Shown piece by piece: positions 47,281 through 56,683 of a stretch of DNA of 64,000 nt. Position 1 is the stretch's first letter, and the number at the start of each line of letters is the position of its first letter. Position numbers and translations under genes: made by a program. The stretch is taken from assembly GCF_018342065.1 (NCBI RefSeq), contig NZ_JAFDOE010000001.1, positions 1,302,001 through 1,366,000 of the forward strand, in the 5' to 3' direction. The stretch comes from Citrobacter sp. FP75. Lineage in GTDB: Bacteria; Pseudomonadota; Gammaproteobacteria; Enterobacterales; Enterobacteriaceae. The notes under the pieces were generated by a model. That model saw only the letters and a list, made by a program, of their open reading frames with translations. It was not told the origin of the DNA and ran no database searches.

Positions 47281-48879
47281 ATGATTGCAAGGAAAACGCT
47301 GCTCGTGCTGGCGCTCAGCGCGATATTACCGACCGGCGCTGCATTCGCGGCAAATACCGACACCATCATCTACTGCTCAGAAGCGTCTCCCGAATCATTT
47401 AACCCACAAATCGCCAGCTCAGGCCCGTCGTTTGTGGCCAGTTCGCAGGTGCTGTATAACCGGCTGATCAATTTTGATCCGGTAAAAAATACCCCGGTAC
47501 CGTCTCTGGCAACCGACTGGACGATTTCCCCGGACGGCTTGACATATACCTTTACCCTGCGCCAGGGCGTGAAGTTCAACAGCAATAAATTCTTTAAACC
47601 GACCCGTGATTTTAACGCCGATGACGTGGTGTTCTCGGTATTACGCCAGAAAGATGCCGATCATCCGTATCATAAGGTATCGCAGGGCAGTTACGAGTAC
47701 TTCAACGATGTCGGGCTGGACAAGCTTATTAAAGAAGTAAAGAAGGTTGATGATTATCATGTCCAGTTTGTGCTTAACGAACCCAATGCGGCGTTTCTGG
47801 CCGACTGGGGAATGGACTTCGCATCCATTCTCTCTGCGGAATATGCTGACCAAATGCTGAAAAAAGGTACACCGGAAAACGTCGACACCTGGCCGATTGG
47901 CACCGGACCCTATGTGCTGCAACAGTACAAGCAGGATTCACAAATTCGCTATCTGGCAAACCCGAACTACTGGGATGGCGCGGTCCCGACGAAACATCTG
48001 ATTTTCTCTATTACGCCAAATGTGCAAACGCGGCTGGCGAAACTGCAAACCAATGAATGCCAGATAATCCCCGCGCCTGCGCCGGTACAGTTTGAAGAAA
48101 TTAAGAAAAACAGCGAGCTGACGCTGCACTCGGTTGACGCGCTGAACGTCGGTTATCTGGCGTTTAATACCGAGAAAAAACCGTTTGATAATGTGCTGGT
48201 ACGCCAGGCGCTGAACTACGCGACCGACAAAAAAGCCATCATTAACGCCGTCTTTTTAGGCTCTGGCACGGTGGCGAAATCGCCGATTCCGCCAAATATG
48301 TTGGGATTCAATAAAGATCTGAAGGACTACGAATACGACCCGCAGAAAGCGAAAGAACTGCTGAAGAAAGCGGGGCTGGAGAACGGTTTTGAGGCGACGC
48401 TGTGGTCGATGCCGGTTCAACGTCCGTACAATCCGAACTCCCGTCGGATCGCTGAGATGATCCAAAGCGACTGGGCGAAGGTTGGCGTGAAGGCAAAAAT
48501 CGTGTCGTACGAGTGGGGCGAATATCTCTCCGGAATGCGTAAGGGCGAGCATGATACCGCGCTGTTTGGCTGGATGTCCGACAACGGCGATCCGGATAAT
48601 TTCGCCGATGTGCTGCTGGGCTGCAACAGTATTAAAACCGGTTCAAACGCCGCACGCTGGTGCGATAAAGCGTATAATGCGCTGGTGCAAAAAGCGAAAC
48701 TGGTGAGCAAACCGCAAGAACGCGCCGCGCTTTACCAGCAGTCGCAAGAGATTTTCTACCAGCAGGCTCCGTGGATTGCGTTAGCTAACGGCAAAACGTT
48801 CTATGCCACACGCAGTAACGTCAGCGGGTACAGCGTGAGCCTGATGGGCAGTGATTTTTCAAAAGCGAAATTAAATTAA
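47281..48879 (+). CDS. DppA-like peptide-binding protein
   Basis: 532 residues from the ATG at 47281 with signal peptide MIARKTLLVLALSAILPTGA...AFA; the frame upstream to 47212 has no support. SBP_bac_5 fold, close to E. coli DppA across the length (YCSEASPESFNPQ, YLAFNTEKKPFDNVLVRQAL, MPVQRPYNPNSRR). It would bind di- or tripeptides (or haem, as DppA can) in the periplasm. No permease or ATPase genes adjoin, so it must use a shared Dpp/Opp-type membrane complex. Divergent from srfA, 17 bases before ydcY. Confidence 0.9.
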   Translation: MIARKTLLVLALSAILPTGAAFAANTDTIIYCSEASPESFNPQIASSGPSFVASSQVLYNRLINFDPVKNTPVPSLATDWTISPDGLTYTFTLRQGVKFNSNKFFKPTRDFNADDVVFSVLRQKDADHPYHKVSQGSYEYFNDVGLDKLIKEVKKVDDYHVQFVLNEPNAAFLADWGMDFASILSAEYADQMLKKGTPENVDTWPIGTGPYVLQQYKQDSQIRYLANPNYWDGAVPTKHLIFSITPNVQTRLAKLQTNECQIIPAPAPVQFEEIKKNSELTLHSVDALNVGYLAFNTEKKPFDNVLVRQALNYATDKKAIINAVFLGSGTVAKSPIPPNMLGFNKDLKDYEYDPQKAKELLKKAGLENGFEATLWSMPVQRPYNPNSRRIAEMIQSDWAKVGVKAKIVSYEWGEYLSGMRKGEHDTALFGWMSDNGDPDNFADVLLGCNSIKTGSNAARWCDKAYNALVQKAKLVSKPQERAALYQQSQEIFYQQAPWIALANGKTFYATRSNVSGYSVSLMGSDFSKAKLN

Positions 48880-48896
48880 TCAGTTAAGGAGAAAGT

Positions 48897-49130
48897 ATGT
48901 CGCACCTGGATGAGGTCAGCGCACGCGTCGACGCCGCTATTGCAGAGGGCGTCATTACGCATATGAACGAACTGCTGATTGTGCTCAGCGATGACGCAGA
49001 ACTGAGCCGGGAAGATCGCTACACCCAGCAACAGCGTCTACGTACAGCGATTGCGCATCATGGTCGTCAGTATAAAGAGGATATGGAAGCCCGTCGCGAG
49101 CAGCTCACCAAAGGCGGTTCCATTCTCTGA
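48897..49130 (+). CDS. ydcY: DUF2526 family small protein YdcY
   Basis: 77 residues, full length; begins MSHLDEVSARVDAAIAEGV after AAGGAGAAAGT. Acidic, helical, soluble; function unknown. Placed after the dppA-like gene here rather than directly after ortT. Confidence 0.92.
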   Translation: MSHLDEVSARVDAAIAEGVITHMNELLIVLSDDAELSREDRYTQQQRLRTAIAHHGRQYKEDMEARREQLTKGGSIL

Positions 49131-49137
49131 TACTTCT

Positions 49138-49164
49138 GGCCTACGGATACGTTATCTGTAGGCC
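49138..49164. terminator. Hairpin between ydcY and ydcZ
   Basis: GGCCTAC and GTAGGCC pair around a 13-base loop between the convergent genes. Weak T-tail. Confidence 0.5.
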
Positions 49165-49175
49165 GTATCAGGCAG

Positions 49176-49625
49176 TTAAAACGAGCGTCTGGCCACCAGC
49201 CAGGCACCTACGACCAGCAAAACCGCACCGCAGACTGGCCCCACCAGCGCACGCAGCGGTACGCCGTGACTGCGCAGAATATCCAGCACCAGCCCTCCGA
49301 TAAGCTGACTGGCAACCAGCACCGCAATGGTGGTGGCGGCCCCCACGTTTTGATAACCGCTAATGCTGGCAAAAACAAAGAACGAACCGAGTAAGCCGGG
49401 AATTAACGTCCACCAGCGCACGCTGGAGACCAGCTCGCCAAACCCCGCAACACCTTGCTTAAACCACAGTATGCTGACAAACAGCACGATACCCACCAGC
49501 GAATTGAGCAGCATGGCAATCAGGATGGTGGAGGATGTCTGGGTAATACGCACCATCAAGGTGTTTTGCACCACCAGACCAATGCCTGCGGCAATCAGAA
49601 AGGAGAGGGTCAGCGTCTGGTTCAT
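49176..49625 (-). CDS. ydcZ: DMT-family inner-membrane protein YdcZ (DUF606)
   Basis: 149 residues, five helices; half-size DMT exporter of unknown substrate, same length as in E. coli. Its ATG overlaps the mnaT stop by 4 bases, so it is co-expressed with the acetyltransferase. Confidence 0.92.
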   Translation of the reverse strand: MNQTLTLSFLIAAGIGLVVQNTLMVRITQTSSTILIAMLLNSLVGIVLFVSILWFKQGVAGFGELVSSVRWWTLIPGLLGSFFVFASISGYQNVGAATTIAVLVASQLIGGLVLDILRSHGVPLRALVGPVCGAVLLVVGAWLVARRSF

Positions 49626-50140
49626 CCGCGCGCATCCGGTTCGCTGCGATCGTCCAGCTGCAGCTGCATAAAAGTCAGATCCAGCCAGCGCCCAAATTTA
49701 GTCCCGACCTGCGGCATTTGCGCTGTTAATACAAAACCCAGCGTGCTGTGCAGGTGCAACGATGCCTGATTCTGCGACTCAATTCCCGCCACCATTACAT
49801 GCTTACCGCAGGTGCGTGCCTCATCAATCAATCGGCTGAGTAACGCGCGCCCCAGGCCTTTTCCCTGATGGTCCGGATGCACGTACACCGAGTGTTCGAC
49901 GGTATGACGGAAACCATCAAAATTACGCCAGTCGCCGAAAGAAGCATACCCGGTGACCACATCATTCTCTTCGCTCACCAGCACCGGATACCCCATCAGC
50001 TGCCGGGCTTCATACCAGGAAATACGGTTTTCAGCATCGACAGTTTGATCGTTCCAGATAGCCGCCGTATGCAGCACCGCGTGATTATAGATCTCTGCAA
50101 TGGCGGCGCAGTCTTCTTTGCTGGCAAATCGAATGGACAT
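49622..50140 (-). CDS. mnaT: L-amino acid N-acetyltransferase MnaT (YncA), methionine sulfone/sulfoximine type
   Basis: 172 residues. GNAT fold with acetyl-CoA site VHPDHQGKGLGRALLSRLI and the phosphinothricin-acetyltransferase-like start IRFASKEDCAAIAEIYNHAV. The family acetylates methionine and toxic analogues (methionine sulfone, sulfoximine). First gene of mnaT-ydcZ; a divergent XRE-cupin regulator lies 37 bases upstream. Confidence 0.93.
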   Translation of the reverse strand: MSIRFASKEDCAAIAEIYNHAVLHTAAIWNDQTVDAENRISWYEARQLMGYPVLVSEENDVVTGYASFGDWRNFDGFRHTVEHSVYVHPDHQGKGLGRALLSRLIDEARTCGKHVMVAGIESQNQASLHLHSTLGFVLTAQMPQVGTKFGRWLDLTFMQLQLDDRSEPDARG

Positions 50141-50177
50141 GTTGAACCTCAGGTGTTGTTCACTATAGTATTACAAT

Positions 50178-50753
50178 ATGAATACTATTGAAGACAACAT
50201 AAATCAACGGATCGGTGCAAGAATTCGCATCGAGCGGGAATCTCGCGGCTGGTCGCTGACGGAGCTTGCCGAGCGAGCGGGCGTGTCGCGGGCGATGATC
50301 CATAAAATTGAGCGCGGAGAGAGCAGCCCAACGGCAACGTTACTGGGGCGGCTTTCCGGGGCGTTTGGCATCAGCATGTCGATGCTGATTGCGCGCGCTG
50401 AAATGCAGGAGGGCAAGCTGCTGCGCTTCGCCAACCAGCCCGTCTGGCACGATCCGCAAAGTCATTACCTGCGCCGCCATGTCTCTCCGCGTAGCGATCT
50501 GCCCATCGATCTGGTGCAGATAGAGCTGCCTGCCGGGAGCGACGTTCCCATGCCTGCCTCGTCCTACGTGCAGGCCAGACAGCTTATCTGGCTCCAGCAG
50601 GGTGAGCTCGTGTTTGTCGAAGGGGACACGCGCCATGAAATGAAGGCGGGCGATTGTCTGGAACTGGGCCCACCGAATGACTGCCGGTTTATCAATGAAA
50701 CCGCGCAATCCTGCGTTTATCTGGTTGTGCGGTTAAACTCCGTCGGCAATTAA
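50178..50753 (+). CDS. XRE-cupin transcriptional regulator, divergent from mnaT
   Basis: 191 residues. HTH_XRE at residues 11-65 (LAERAGVSRAMIHKIERGES core), cupin_2 at about 105-185. Structure like SutR/PuuR-type repressors that sense small amines or amino acids. It is not between yncA and yncB in K-12 as I recall it; the short 37-base divergent spacer suggests it controls mnaT-ydcZ and itself. Confidence 0.88.
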   Translation: MNTIEDNINQRIGARIRIERESRGWSLTELAERAGVSRAMIHKIERGESSPTATLLGRLSGAFGISMSMLIARAEMQEGKLLRFANQPVWHDPQSHYLRRHVSPRSDLPIDLVQIELPAGSDVPMPASSYVQARQLIWLQQGELVFVEGDTRHEMKAGDCLELGPPNDCRFINETAQSCVYLVVRLNSVGN

Positions 50754-50822
50754 TGTGAAAGCATCGCCAGCGGAGGACGTCTACTATTGATGGATTCATG
50801 CCAAAAGCAGAGGAGAACATCA

Positions 50823-51857
50823 ATGGGTCAACAACTGCAACGTAATCGTCGCTGGGTCCTGGCTTCACGTCCCCATGGCGCACCGGTACTCAGTAATTTC
50901 CGCCTGGAGGACGAAGCGGTCGCCACGCCAGGCGAAGGACAACTGTTACTGCGCAACGTTTATCTGTCTCTCGATCCCTACATGCGCGGTCGCATGAGCG
51001 ATGAGCCCTCGTACTCCCCACCGGTTGAGATCGGCGCGGTGATGGTCGGCGGTACCGTCAGTCGCGTGGTGATATCGAATCATCCTGACTATAACGTGGG
51101 TGAATGGGTGCTGAGCTACAGCGGCTGGCAGGACTTTGCCCTCTCTGATGGCAGCGGGCTGGTAAAATTAGGCGCTAACCCGGAACATCCGTCATGGGCG
51201 TTGGGTTTGCTGGGTATGCCGGGCTTTACCGCGTATATGGGCCTGCTGGATATCGGTCAACCTAAAGCCGGAGAAACGCTGGTGGTGGCGGCCGCTACCG
51301 GACCGGTAGGCGCAACCGTCGGGCAAATAGGTAAACTTAAAGGATGCCGGGTAGTCGGTGTGGCCGGTGGAGCGGAAAAATGTCGTCATGCGACAGAGGT
51401 TCTCGGCTTTGACATTTGCCTCGATCACCATGCCACCGATTTTGCGCAACAGTTGGCGCAGGCGTGTGCGCAGGGTATCGACATCTATTATGAAAATGTC
51501 GGGGGAAAAGTCTTCGACGCCGTTCTGCCGTTACTCAACACCTCCGCGCGAATTCCTGTTTGTGGCCTGGTCAGCGGGTATAACGCCACGGCGTTACCGG
51601 CTGGGCCCGATCGTTTACCGTTGCTGATGGCAACGATACTGAAAAAGCGTATCCGGATGCAGGGCTTTATCATTGGTCAGGATTACGGGCATCGTATTCA
51701 TGAGTTCCAGCAGGAAATGGGACGCTGGGTCAAAGAAGGTAAGATCCAGTACCGTGAGCAAATTACGGATGGTCTGGAAAACGCACCGGAAGCCTTTATC
51801 GGCCTGCTGACCGGGAAAAACTTCGGCAAGGTTGTGATTCGGCTTGCTGAGGATTGA
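50823..51857 (+). CDS. curA: NADPH-dependent curcumin/alkenal reductase CurA (YncB)
   Basis: 344 residues from the ATG at 50823 after AGGAG; a frame upstream from 50787 is unsupported. Medium-chain reductase without zinc ligands, leukotriene B4 dehydrogenase type: DPYMRGRMSDEPSY, GMPGFTAYMGLLDIGQPKAG, and the NADPH loop AATGPVGATVGQIGKLKGC. Reduces curcumin and related alpha,beta-unsaturated ketones in E. coli. Confidence 0.94.
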   Translation: MGQQLQRNRRWVLASRPHGAPVLSNFRLEDEAVATPGEGQLLLRNVYLSLDPYMRGRMSDEPSYSPPVEIGAVMVGGTVSRVVISNHPDYNVGEWVLSYSGWQDFALSDGSGLVKLGANPEHPSWALGLLGMPGFTAYMGLLDIGQPKAGETLVVAAATGPVGATVGQIGKLKGCRVVGVAGGAEKCRHATEVLGFDICLDHHATDFAQQLAQACAQGIDIYYENVGGKVFDAVLPLLNTSARIPVCGLVSGYNATALPAGPDRLPLLMATILKKRIRMQGFIIGQDYGHRIHEFQQEMGRWVKEGKIQYREQITDGLENAPEAFIGLLTGKNFGKVVIRLAED

Positions 51858-51871
51858 TCGTTAAAACCCTG

Positions 51872-51898
51872 CGTGCCGCTCTGTTTGTGAGCGGCACG
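51872..51898 (+). terminator. Hairpin after curA
   Basis: CGTGCCGCT and AGCGGCACG pair around CTGTTTGTG; 15 bases after the curA stop. No strong T-run. Confidence 0.6.
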
Positions 51899-51961
51899 TT
51901 AAGCATTCATGGAGAAAATAAGAAGGTTGTTGCCAGAAAGCGAATAAACGCTCCACTTTGA

Positions 51962-51990
51962 GATAAATAATGATTACTATTCTCATTCTT
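51962..51990 (+). promoter_or_regulatory. Fur-box-like site upstream of yncE
   Basis: Overlapping repeats of the type AATAAT/ATTATT (AATAATGATTACTATTCTCA) resemble Fur boxes, 77 bases before the yncE start. E. coli yncE is iron- and Fur-regulated, so control by Fur is likely. Confidence 0.55.
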
Positions 51991-52066
51991 AAAAAGGCAA
52001 AACCATGATTTTGCTTATTGAAGCTATGTGAAGCAGTAACAAACGAATTTATCAAAGGGAGTCGTC

Positions 52067-53128
52067 ATGTCTTTACGTCATCTGTTTTCGCCGCGTCTGC
52101 GTGGTTCTTTACTGTTAGGTTCACTGCTCGTTGCATCATCATTCAATACGCAGGCGGCGGAAGAACTGCTGCGCAAAGCCGTGGGCAAAGGTGCCTACGA
52201 AATGGCGTACAGCCAACAGGAAAACGCGCTGTGGCTTGCTACCTCCCAGAGCCGTAAGCTGGATAAGGGCGGGGTGGTTTACCGTCTCGACCCAGTCACG
52301 CTGGAAGTGACTCAGGCTATTCATAACGATCTGAAACCGTTTGGCGCTACCATCAACAACGCGACGCAGACGCTGTGGTTTGGTAATACCGTCAACAGTG
52401 CGGTGACAGCAATGGATGCCAAAACCGGCGACGTAAAAGGCCGTCTGGTACTGGACGCGCGTAAACGTTCTGAAGATGTCCGTCCGCTGCAGCCTCGCCA
52501 ACTGGTTGCCGACGACGCCACCAACACGGTTTACATCAGTGGGATCGGCAAAGAGAGCGTGATCTGGGTCGTTGACGGTGAAACCATCAAACTGAAAACC
52601 ACCATTGCGAACACCGGTAAAATGAGCACCGGTCTGGCTGTCGACAGCAAGGCTAAACGCCTGTACACCACCAATGCTGACGGTGAATTTATTACCATCG
52701 ATACCGCAGACAATAAAATTCTCAGCCGTAAAAAGCTGCTGGATGATGGCAAAGAGCATTTCTTTATCAACCTGAGCCTGGACACCGCGGGTAACCGCGC
52801 GTTTATCACCGATTCAAAAGCGGCAGAAGTGCTGGTTATCGATACCCGTGATGGCAAGGTACTGGCGAAAGTGGCCGCGCCGGAATCGCTGGCCGTGTTG
52901 TTCAACCCGGCGCGCAATGAAGCCTATGTGACGCACCGTCAGGCCGGTAAAGTCAGCGTGATTGACGCGAAAAGCTACAAAGTCGTCAAAACGTTCGACA
53001 CCCCAACTTTCCCGAACAGCCTGGCGCTCTCCGCTGATGGCAAGACTCTGTATGTCAGCGTGAAACAAAAATCCTCACGTGAGCAGGAAGCCACGCAGCC
53101 GGACGATGTGATTCGCATCGCGCTGTAA
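52067..53128 (+). CDS. yncE: Periplasmic beta-propeller protein YncE
   Basis: 353 residues; signal peptide ends near QAAEE (residue 33), the rest repeating YVTN/WD-like strands (TLWFGNTVNSAVTAMDAKTG, VYISGIGKESVIWVVDGE, AYVTHRQAGKVSVIDAKS) that build a seven-bladed propeller. E. coli YncE is periplasmic, iron-regulated, and binds DNA in vitro. The TonB-dependent receptor yncD, neighbour in E. coli, is absent here. AAAGGGAG precedes the ATG. Confidence 0.93.
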   Translation: MSLRHLFSPRLRGSLLLGSLLVASSFNTQAAEELLRKAVGKGAYEMAYSQQENALWLATSQSRKLDKGGVVYRLDPVTLEVTQAIHNDLKPFGATINNATQTLWFGNTVNSAVTAMDAKTGDVKGRLVLDARKRSEDVRPLQPRQLVADDATNTVYISGIGKESVIWVVDGETIKLKTTIANTGKMSTGLAVDSKAKRLYTTNADGEFITIDTADNKILSRKKLLDDGKEHFFINLSLDTAGNRAFITDSKAAEVLVIDTRDGKVLAKVAAPESLAVLFNPARNEAYVTHRQAGKVSVIDAKSYKVVKTFDTPTFPNSLALSADGKTLYVSVKQKSSREQEATQPDDVIRIAL

Positions 53129-53134
53129 TTGCCC

Positions 53135-53152
53135 GGAGGGGGAAACCCCTCC
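53135..53152 (+). terminator. Hairpin after yncE
   Basis: GGAGGGG and CCCCTCC pair around GAAA, 7 bases after the yncE stop. Confidence 0.65.
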
Positions 53153-53264
53153 TGTCATTTATCCATACCCCACGATACGCCTCGTTACACCCCGCCAGTA
53201 GCCTGACCAACGTCATGGACTTACACTACGCCCTCAACGGCTAACTGAATAACACGGGAATACC

Positions 53265-53486
53265 ATGAAAAAGCCATTTATCTGTCTTTGTGCAGGCGTA
53301 ATGCTGTTTACGTTGGCAGGATGCACGACCGATTACGTCATGACTACGAAGAGCGGACAAACCATCACCACCCAGGGTAAGCCAAAACTGGATAAAGAGA
53401 CGGGGATGACCAGCTATACCGACCAGGATGGCAATGCGCGGGAAATTAACAGCAATGATGTGGCGCAGTTAATCGAAGCCAACTAA
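53265..53486 (+). CDS. YgdI/YgdR-family small lipoprotein
   Basis: 73 residues; lipobox LAGC with the acylated Cys near residue 20, then the DUF903 core (DYVMTTKSGQTITTQGKPKL and DKETGMTSYTDQDGNA). Small outer-membrane or periplasmic lipoprotein of unknown function. RBS GGGAATACC; a terminator follows. Confidence 0.9.
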   Translation: MKKPFICLCAGVMLFTLAGCTTDYVMTTKSGQTITTQGKPKLDKETGMTSYTDQDGNAREINSNDVAQLIEAN

Positions 53487-53492
53487 AAAAGA

Positions 53493-53521
53493 AGGCCTGA
53501 CGGGGAGACGTTGTCAGGCCT
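53493..53521. terminator. Terminator between lipoprotein gene and ansP
   Basis: AGGCCTGAC and GTCAGGCCT pair around an 11-base loop between convergent genes; the A-run just before 53493 gives a U-tail on the minus strand, serving ansP. Confidence 0.7.
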
Positions 53522-53529
53522 GAATGCGA

Positions 53530-54972
53530 TTACGGCGCGGTGCGCTGGATTTCCGCCACGCGTTTACGCACGCCATACCATCCGGCGACTAACAGAATGG
53601 CAATCAACGGTAAAGACGCGATGGTGTAGGTACCGTTCGGATAGTCAAAGGCCATCAGCACCAGGACACTCAGCAGGAACAACAGCGTTAACCACGATGT
53701 AAACGGCGCACCCGGCAGCTTGAAGCTGACGTCTGCCGCTTTGCCTTCCTTAATGGCCCGACGCAGACGCATCTGGCACACCACGATGAATCCCCACGAC
53801 GCAATAATGCCCAGCGAGGCGAAGTTCAGCACGATCTCAAACACCTGCGATGGCACCAGATAGTTGAGAAAAACCCCCACCACATAGACCACCAGAGTGG
53901 CGAGGATCCCGGCCCAGGGCACCTGTTGGCGGCTCATTTTAGCCATAAACTTCGGCGCAGAACCGCCCATCGACATCGAACGCAAAATACGTCCGGTGCA
54001 GTACAATCCCGAGTTCAGGCTGGAAAGGGCGGCGGTCAACACCACAATGTTCATGATACTGCCGATATACGGCACGCCGAGTTTCGAGAAGAAGGTAACA
54101 AACGGGCTTTGCCCCGCCTGATAGGCGTTCCATGGCAGCAGCAACACCAGCAGCACAACGGAGCCGACGTAGAACAGACCAATGCGCCAAATGACGCTGT
54201 TGATCGCTTTAGGCACCATGGTTTGCGGATCTTTGCATTCCCCGGCGGCCGTTCCTACCAGTTCAATGGAGGCAAAAGCAAAGACCACGCCCTGCACCAA
54301 TACCAGCGCGGGTAACAGGCCGTGCGGGAAGAAACCGCCATTGTCGGTGATCAGATGAAAGCCGGTGGTGTTCCCGTCCAGCGGTTTTCCTGTGCCTAAA
54401 AAGACTGTACCGACCACCAGAAAAATCACAATCGCCAGCACTTTTACCAGAGCAAACCAGAACTCCATCTCCGCGAACCATTTCACGCCGATCATGTTCA
54501 TGGTTCCGACAATCGCCAGTGCACCGAGGGCAAACACCCATTGCGGGACGTCGCCAAACGCGCCCCAGTAGTGCATATACAACGCTACGGCGGTGATATC
54601 AACAATGCCGGTCATCGCCCAGTTGATGAAGTACATCCAGCCTGCCACGTAGGCCGCTTTCTCACCCAGGAACTCGCGTGCATAAGAGACAAAACTGCCG
54701 CTGGAAGGGCGGTGCAATACCAGTTCCCCGAGCGCACGAAGAATAAAGAATGAAAAAATACCGCACACCAGATAAACCAGCGCCAGAGCAGGACCGGCCA
54801 TCTGCAAGCGTGCACCTGCGCCTAAAAACAACCCGGTACCAATTGCGCCGCCAATGGCGATCATCTGCACCTGACGGTTGCCCATCGCTTTGTGATACCC
54901 CTCTTCGTGAGCATTCAGCCAGCGTCGTTTCGCCGCATGTTGCTCTGCGGCTTGCGTGTTGTGTGTGTTCAT
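53530..54972 (-). CDS. ansP: L-asparagine permease AnsP
   Basis: 480 residues from the ATG at 54972 (MNTHNTQAAEQ). Twelve-helix amino acid-polyamine-organocation transporter: MIAIGGAIGTGLFLGAG, then RALGELVLHRPSSGSFVSYA. Ends REIQ-like at ...IQRTAP, about 19 residues earlier than E. coli AnsP, whose charged tail is absent. The core is intact, so transport should not be affected. Confidence 0.93.
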   Translation of the reverse strand: MNTHNTQAAEQHAAKRRWLNAHEEGYHKAMGNRQVQMIAIGGAIGTGLFLGAGARLQMAGPALALVYLVCGIFSFFILRALGELVLHRPSSGSFVSYAREFLGEKAAYVAGWMYFINWAMTGIVDITAVALYMHYWGAFGDVPQWVFALGALAIVGTMNMIGVKWFAEMEFWFALVKVLAIVIFLVVGTVFLGTGKPLDGNTTGFHLITDNGGFFPHGLLPALVLVQGVVFAFASIELVGTAAGECKDPQTMVPKAINSVIWRIGLFYVGSVVLLVLLLPWNAYQAGQSPFVTFFSKLGVPYIGSIMNIVVLTAALSSLNSGLYCTGRILRSMSMGGSAPKFMAKMSRQQVPWAGILATLVVYVVGVFLNYLVPSQVFEIVLNFASLGIIASWGFIVVCQMRLRRAIKEGKAADVSFKLPGAPFTSWLTLLFLLSVLVLMAFDYPNGTYTIASLPLIAILLVAGWYGVRKRVAEIQRTAP

Positions 54973-55141
54973 TACGTTTCCTGTTGACCTGACAAAAATA
55001 CAAAATCCTTTTTGCCGCACCTATTGCGGCGAAAACAGCGTTACCCTTCATTGTGTTACAGGGGAAAACCGCCGGCCGAGCATCCTACATTCAATTAATC
55101 AGTGACGCAAAGCCTGGCCCGTAAGAAGAGGGTGATTTGTA

Positions 55142-56683
55142 TTATGCCGAAACGCCAAAGACCTGAACGGCCTGCTGCAGTCGTGAGGAACGCTGGGTTA
55201 AATCGGCGGTGGCGTCAGTGACGCGTTCCACCATATCGGCGTTATTGTGGGTCATGGTGCCTACACGTGAAATCGAATCATTGATCAGATCCAGCGCCTG
55301 AGTTTGCTCCCGAGTGGCGAGACTTATCTCTTTGATCATCATCGACATTTGCAACACGTTACCAATCATACCTGTGAGGTGCGTTTCCGTCTGCTCCACC
55401 ATTTTCACGCCGGAATTGACGTTCGCGACGTTCTTTTCAATAAGCTGCTTGATCTCTTTAGCCGCTGATGCAGAGTGTTGCGCCAGATTTCGCACTTCTG
55501 CCGCCACGACGGCAAAACCGCGCCCGGACTCTCCGGCACGCGCCGCCTCGACGGCAGCATTCAGTGCCAGAATATTGGTCTGAAAGGCAATACTGTCGAT
55601 AACACCGATAATGTCGACGATCTGACTGTTATCCCGTGAGATAGCCTGCATCATGGCGATAGTTTGTTTCATGATATCGCCGCCTTCTGCCGCATTGACG
55701 CTGGTCTTATCGGCCATCGACATCGTCTGCGCGGCGGTATCTGCGGTTTGCTGCACCGCGCTGCCGATTTCCTCGATGGCGGCAGCCGTTTGTTGCAGAT
55801 CGGCGGAGGTCTCTTCGGAACGCGTATGCAGCGCAACGCCTTCCTTTGATACCCGCTGGCTGATCGCACGGATCCCCGCGATTTGGGTACTGACGTCATC
55901 CACCAGTGAATTTAGATTCAGCCCGGATTGATTAACCAGTCGCATCAGCATCCCAATTTCATCCACGCGATGTAAATGACAGTTATCGGGTTTACGACCG
56001 GAGACGACTTTTTTCATTTGATTGAGCAGCGTATTAACTGGCTGACAAATTTGGCACTTAAGGTAAATGGCGAATAATAAAAACAGCGCCAGTAAACCAC
56101 CTGCCTGAATAAATGAATTTACTGGTGCGAATGTTAACAATACGGAGAGTAGGGCCATTACTCCCAGCGCATAATTGACGCGCTGACTAACGCTCAACCA
56201 TGTAAACATGGAAGTCCATGCCATTACGCCGCGGCGAATAACGATACCTTTAAACAGTCGGAAACCTTTAAATTTCTGGCTATTTATTTTTTCGTACAGT
56301 TGTTCACTCTGGGCTATTTCTTCCCGTGATGGCACGGTGCGCACCGAAATATAGCCGGTTAATTTCTCATGGTGCCAGACGGGCGTGACGTTGGCGCGCA
56401 CCCAGTAATGATCACCATTTTGTCGGCGATTTTTCACCATCCCCGTCCAACTGTCGCCCTGTTGTAGGGTGTGCCACATGTCGGCGAAAGCGGCAGAGGG
56501 CATATCTGGATGGCGAATAATATTATGCGCTTCGCCCATAAGCTGAGATTCATTAAAACCGCTGGCGTCGATAAAAGCGGAGTTTGCATAGGTGATATGA
56601 CTTTCTTTATCCGTCGTCGACAGCAACGTCGCTTTAGCGTTAAGCGTGTGCTCAATTTGTGTAACGGGCGTGTTACTTTTCAT
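55142..56683 (-). CDS. Aer-like aerotaxis/energy-taxis receptor with PAS domain
   Basis: 513 residues from the ATG at 56683. N-terminal PAS domain (residues 20-120) with the Aer signature [19 protein letters not shown], the FAD-binding region of Aer, then hydrophobic segments at about 165-215, HAMP, and a cytoplasmic MCP signalling domain with [20 protein letters not shown]. No periplasmic domain and no NWETF tail. An additional Aer paralogue rather than aer itself, which lies elsewhere in E. coli; it may respond to redox or FAD state. Confidence 0.9.
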   Translation of the reverse strand: MKSNTPVTQIEHTLNAKATLLSTTDKESHITYANSAFIDASGFNESQLMGEAHNIIRHPDMPSAAFADMWHTLQQGDSWTGMVKNRRQNGDHYWVRANVTPVWHHEKLTGYISVRTVPSREEIAQSEQLYEKINSQKFKGFRLFKGIVIRRGVMAWTSMFTWLSVSQRVNYALGVMALLSVLLTFAPVNSFIQAGGLLALFLLFAIYLKCQICQPVNTLLNQMKKVVSGRKPDNCHLHRVDEIGMLMRLVNQSGLNLNSLVDDVSTQIAGIRAISQRVSKEGVALHTRSEETSADLQQTAAAIEEIGSAVQQTADTAAQTMSMADKTSVNAAEGGDIMKQTIAMMQAISRDNSQIVDIIGVIDSIAFQTNILALNAAVEAARAGESGRGFAVVAAEVRNLAQHSASAAKEIKQLIEKNVANVNSGVKMVEQTETHLTGMIGNVLQMSMMIKEISLATREQTQALDLINDSISRVGTMTHNNADMVERVTDATADLTQRSSRLQQAVQVFGVSA

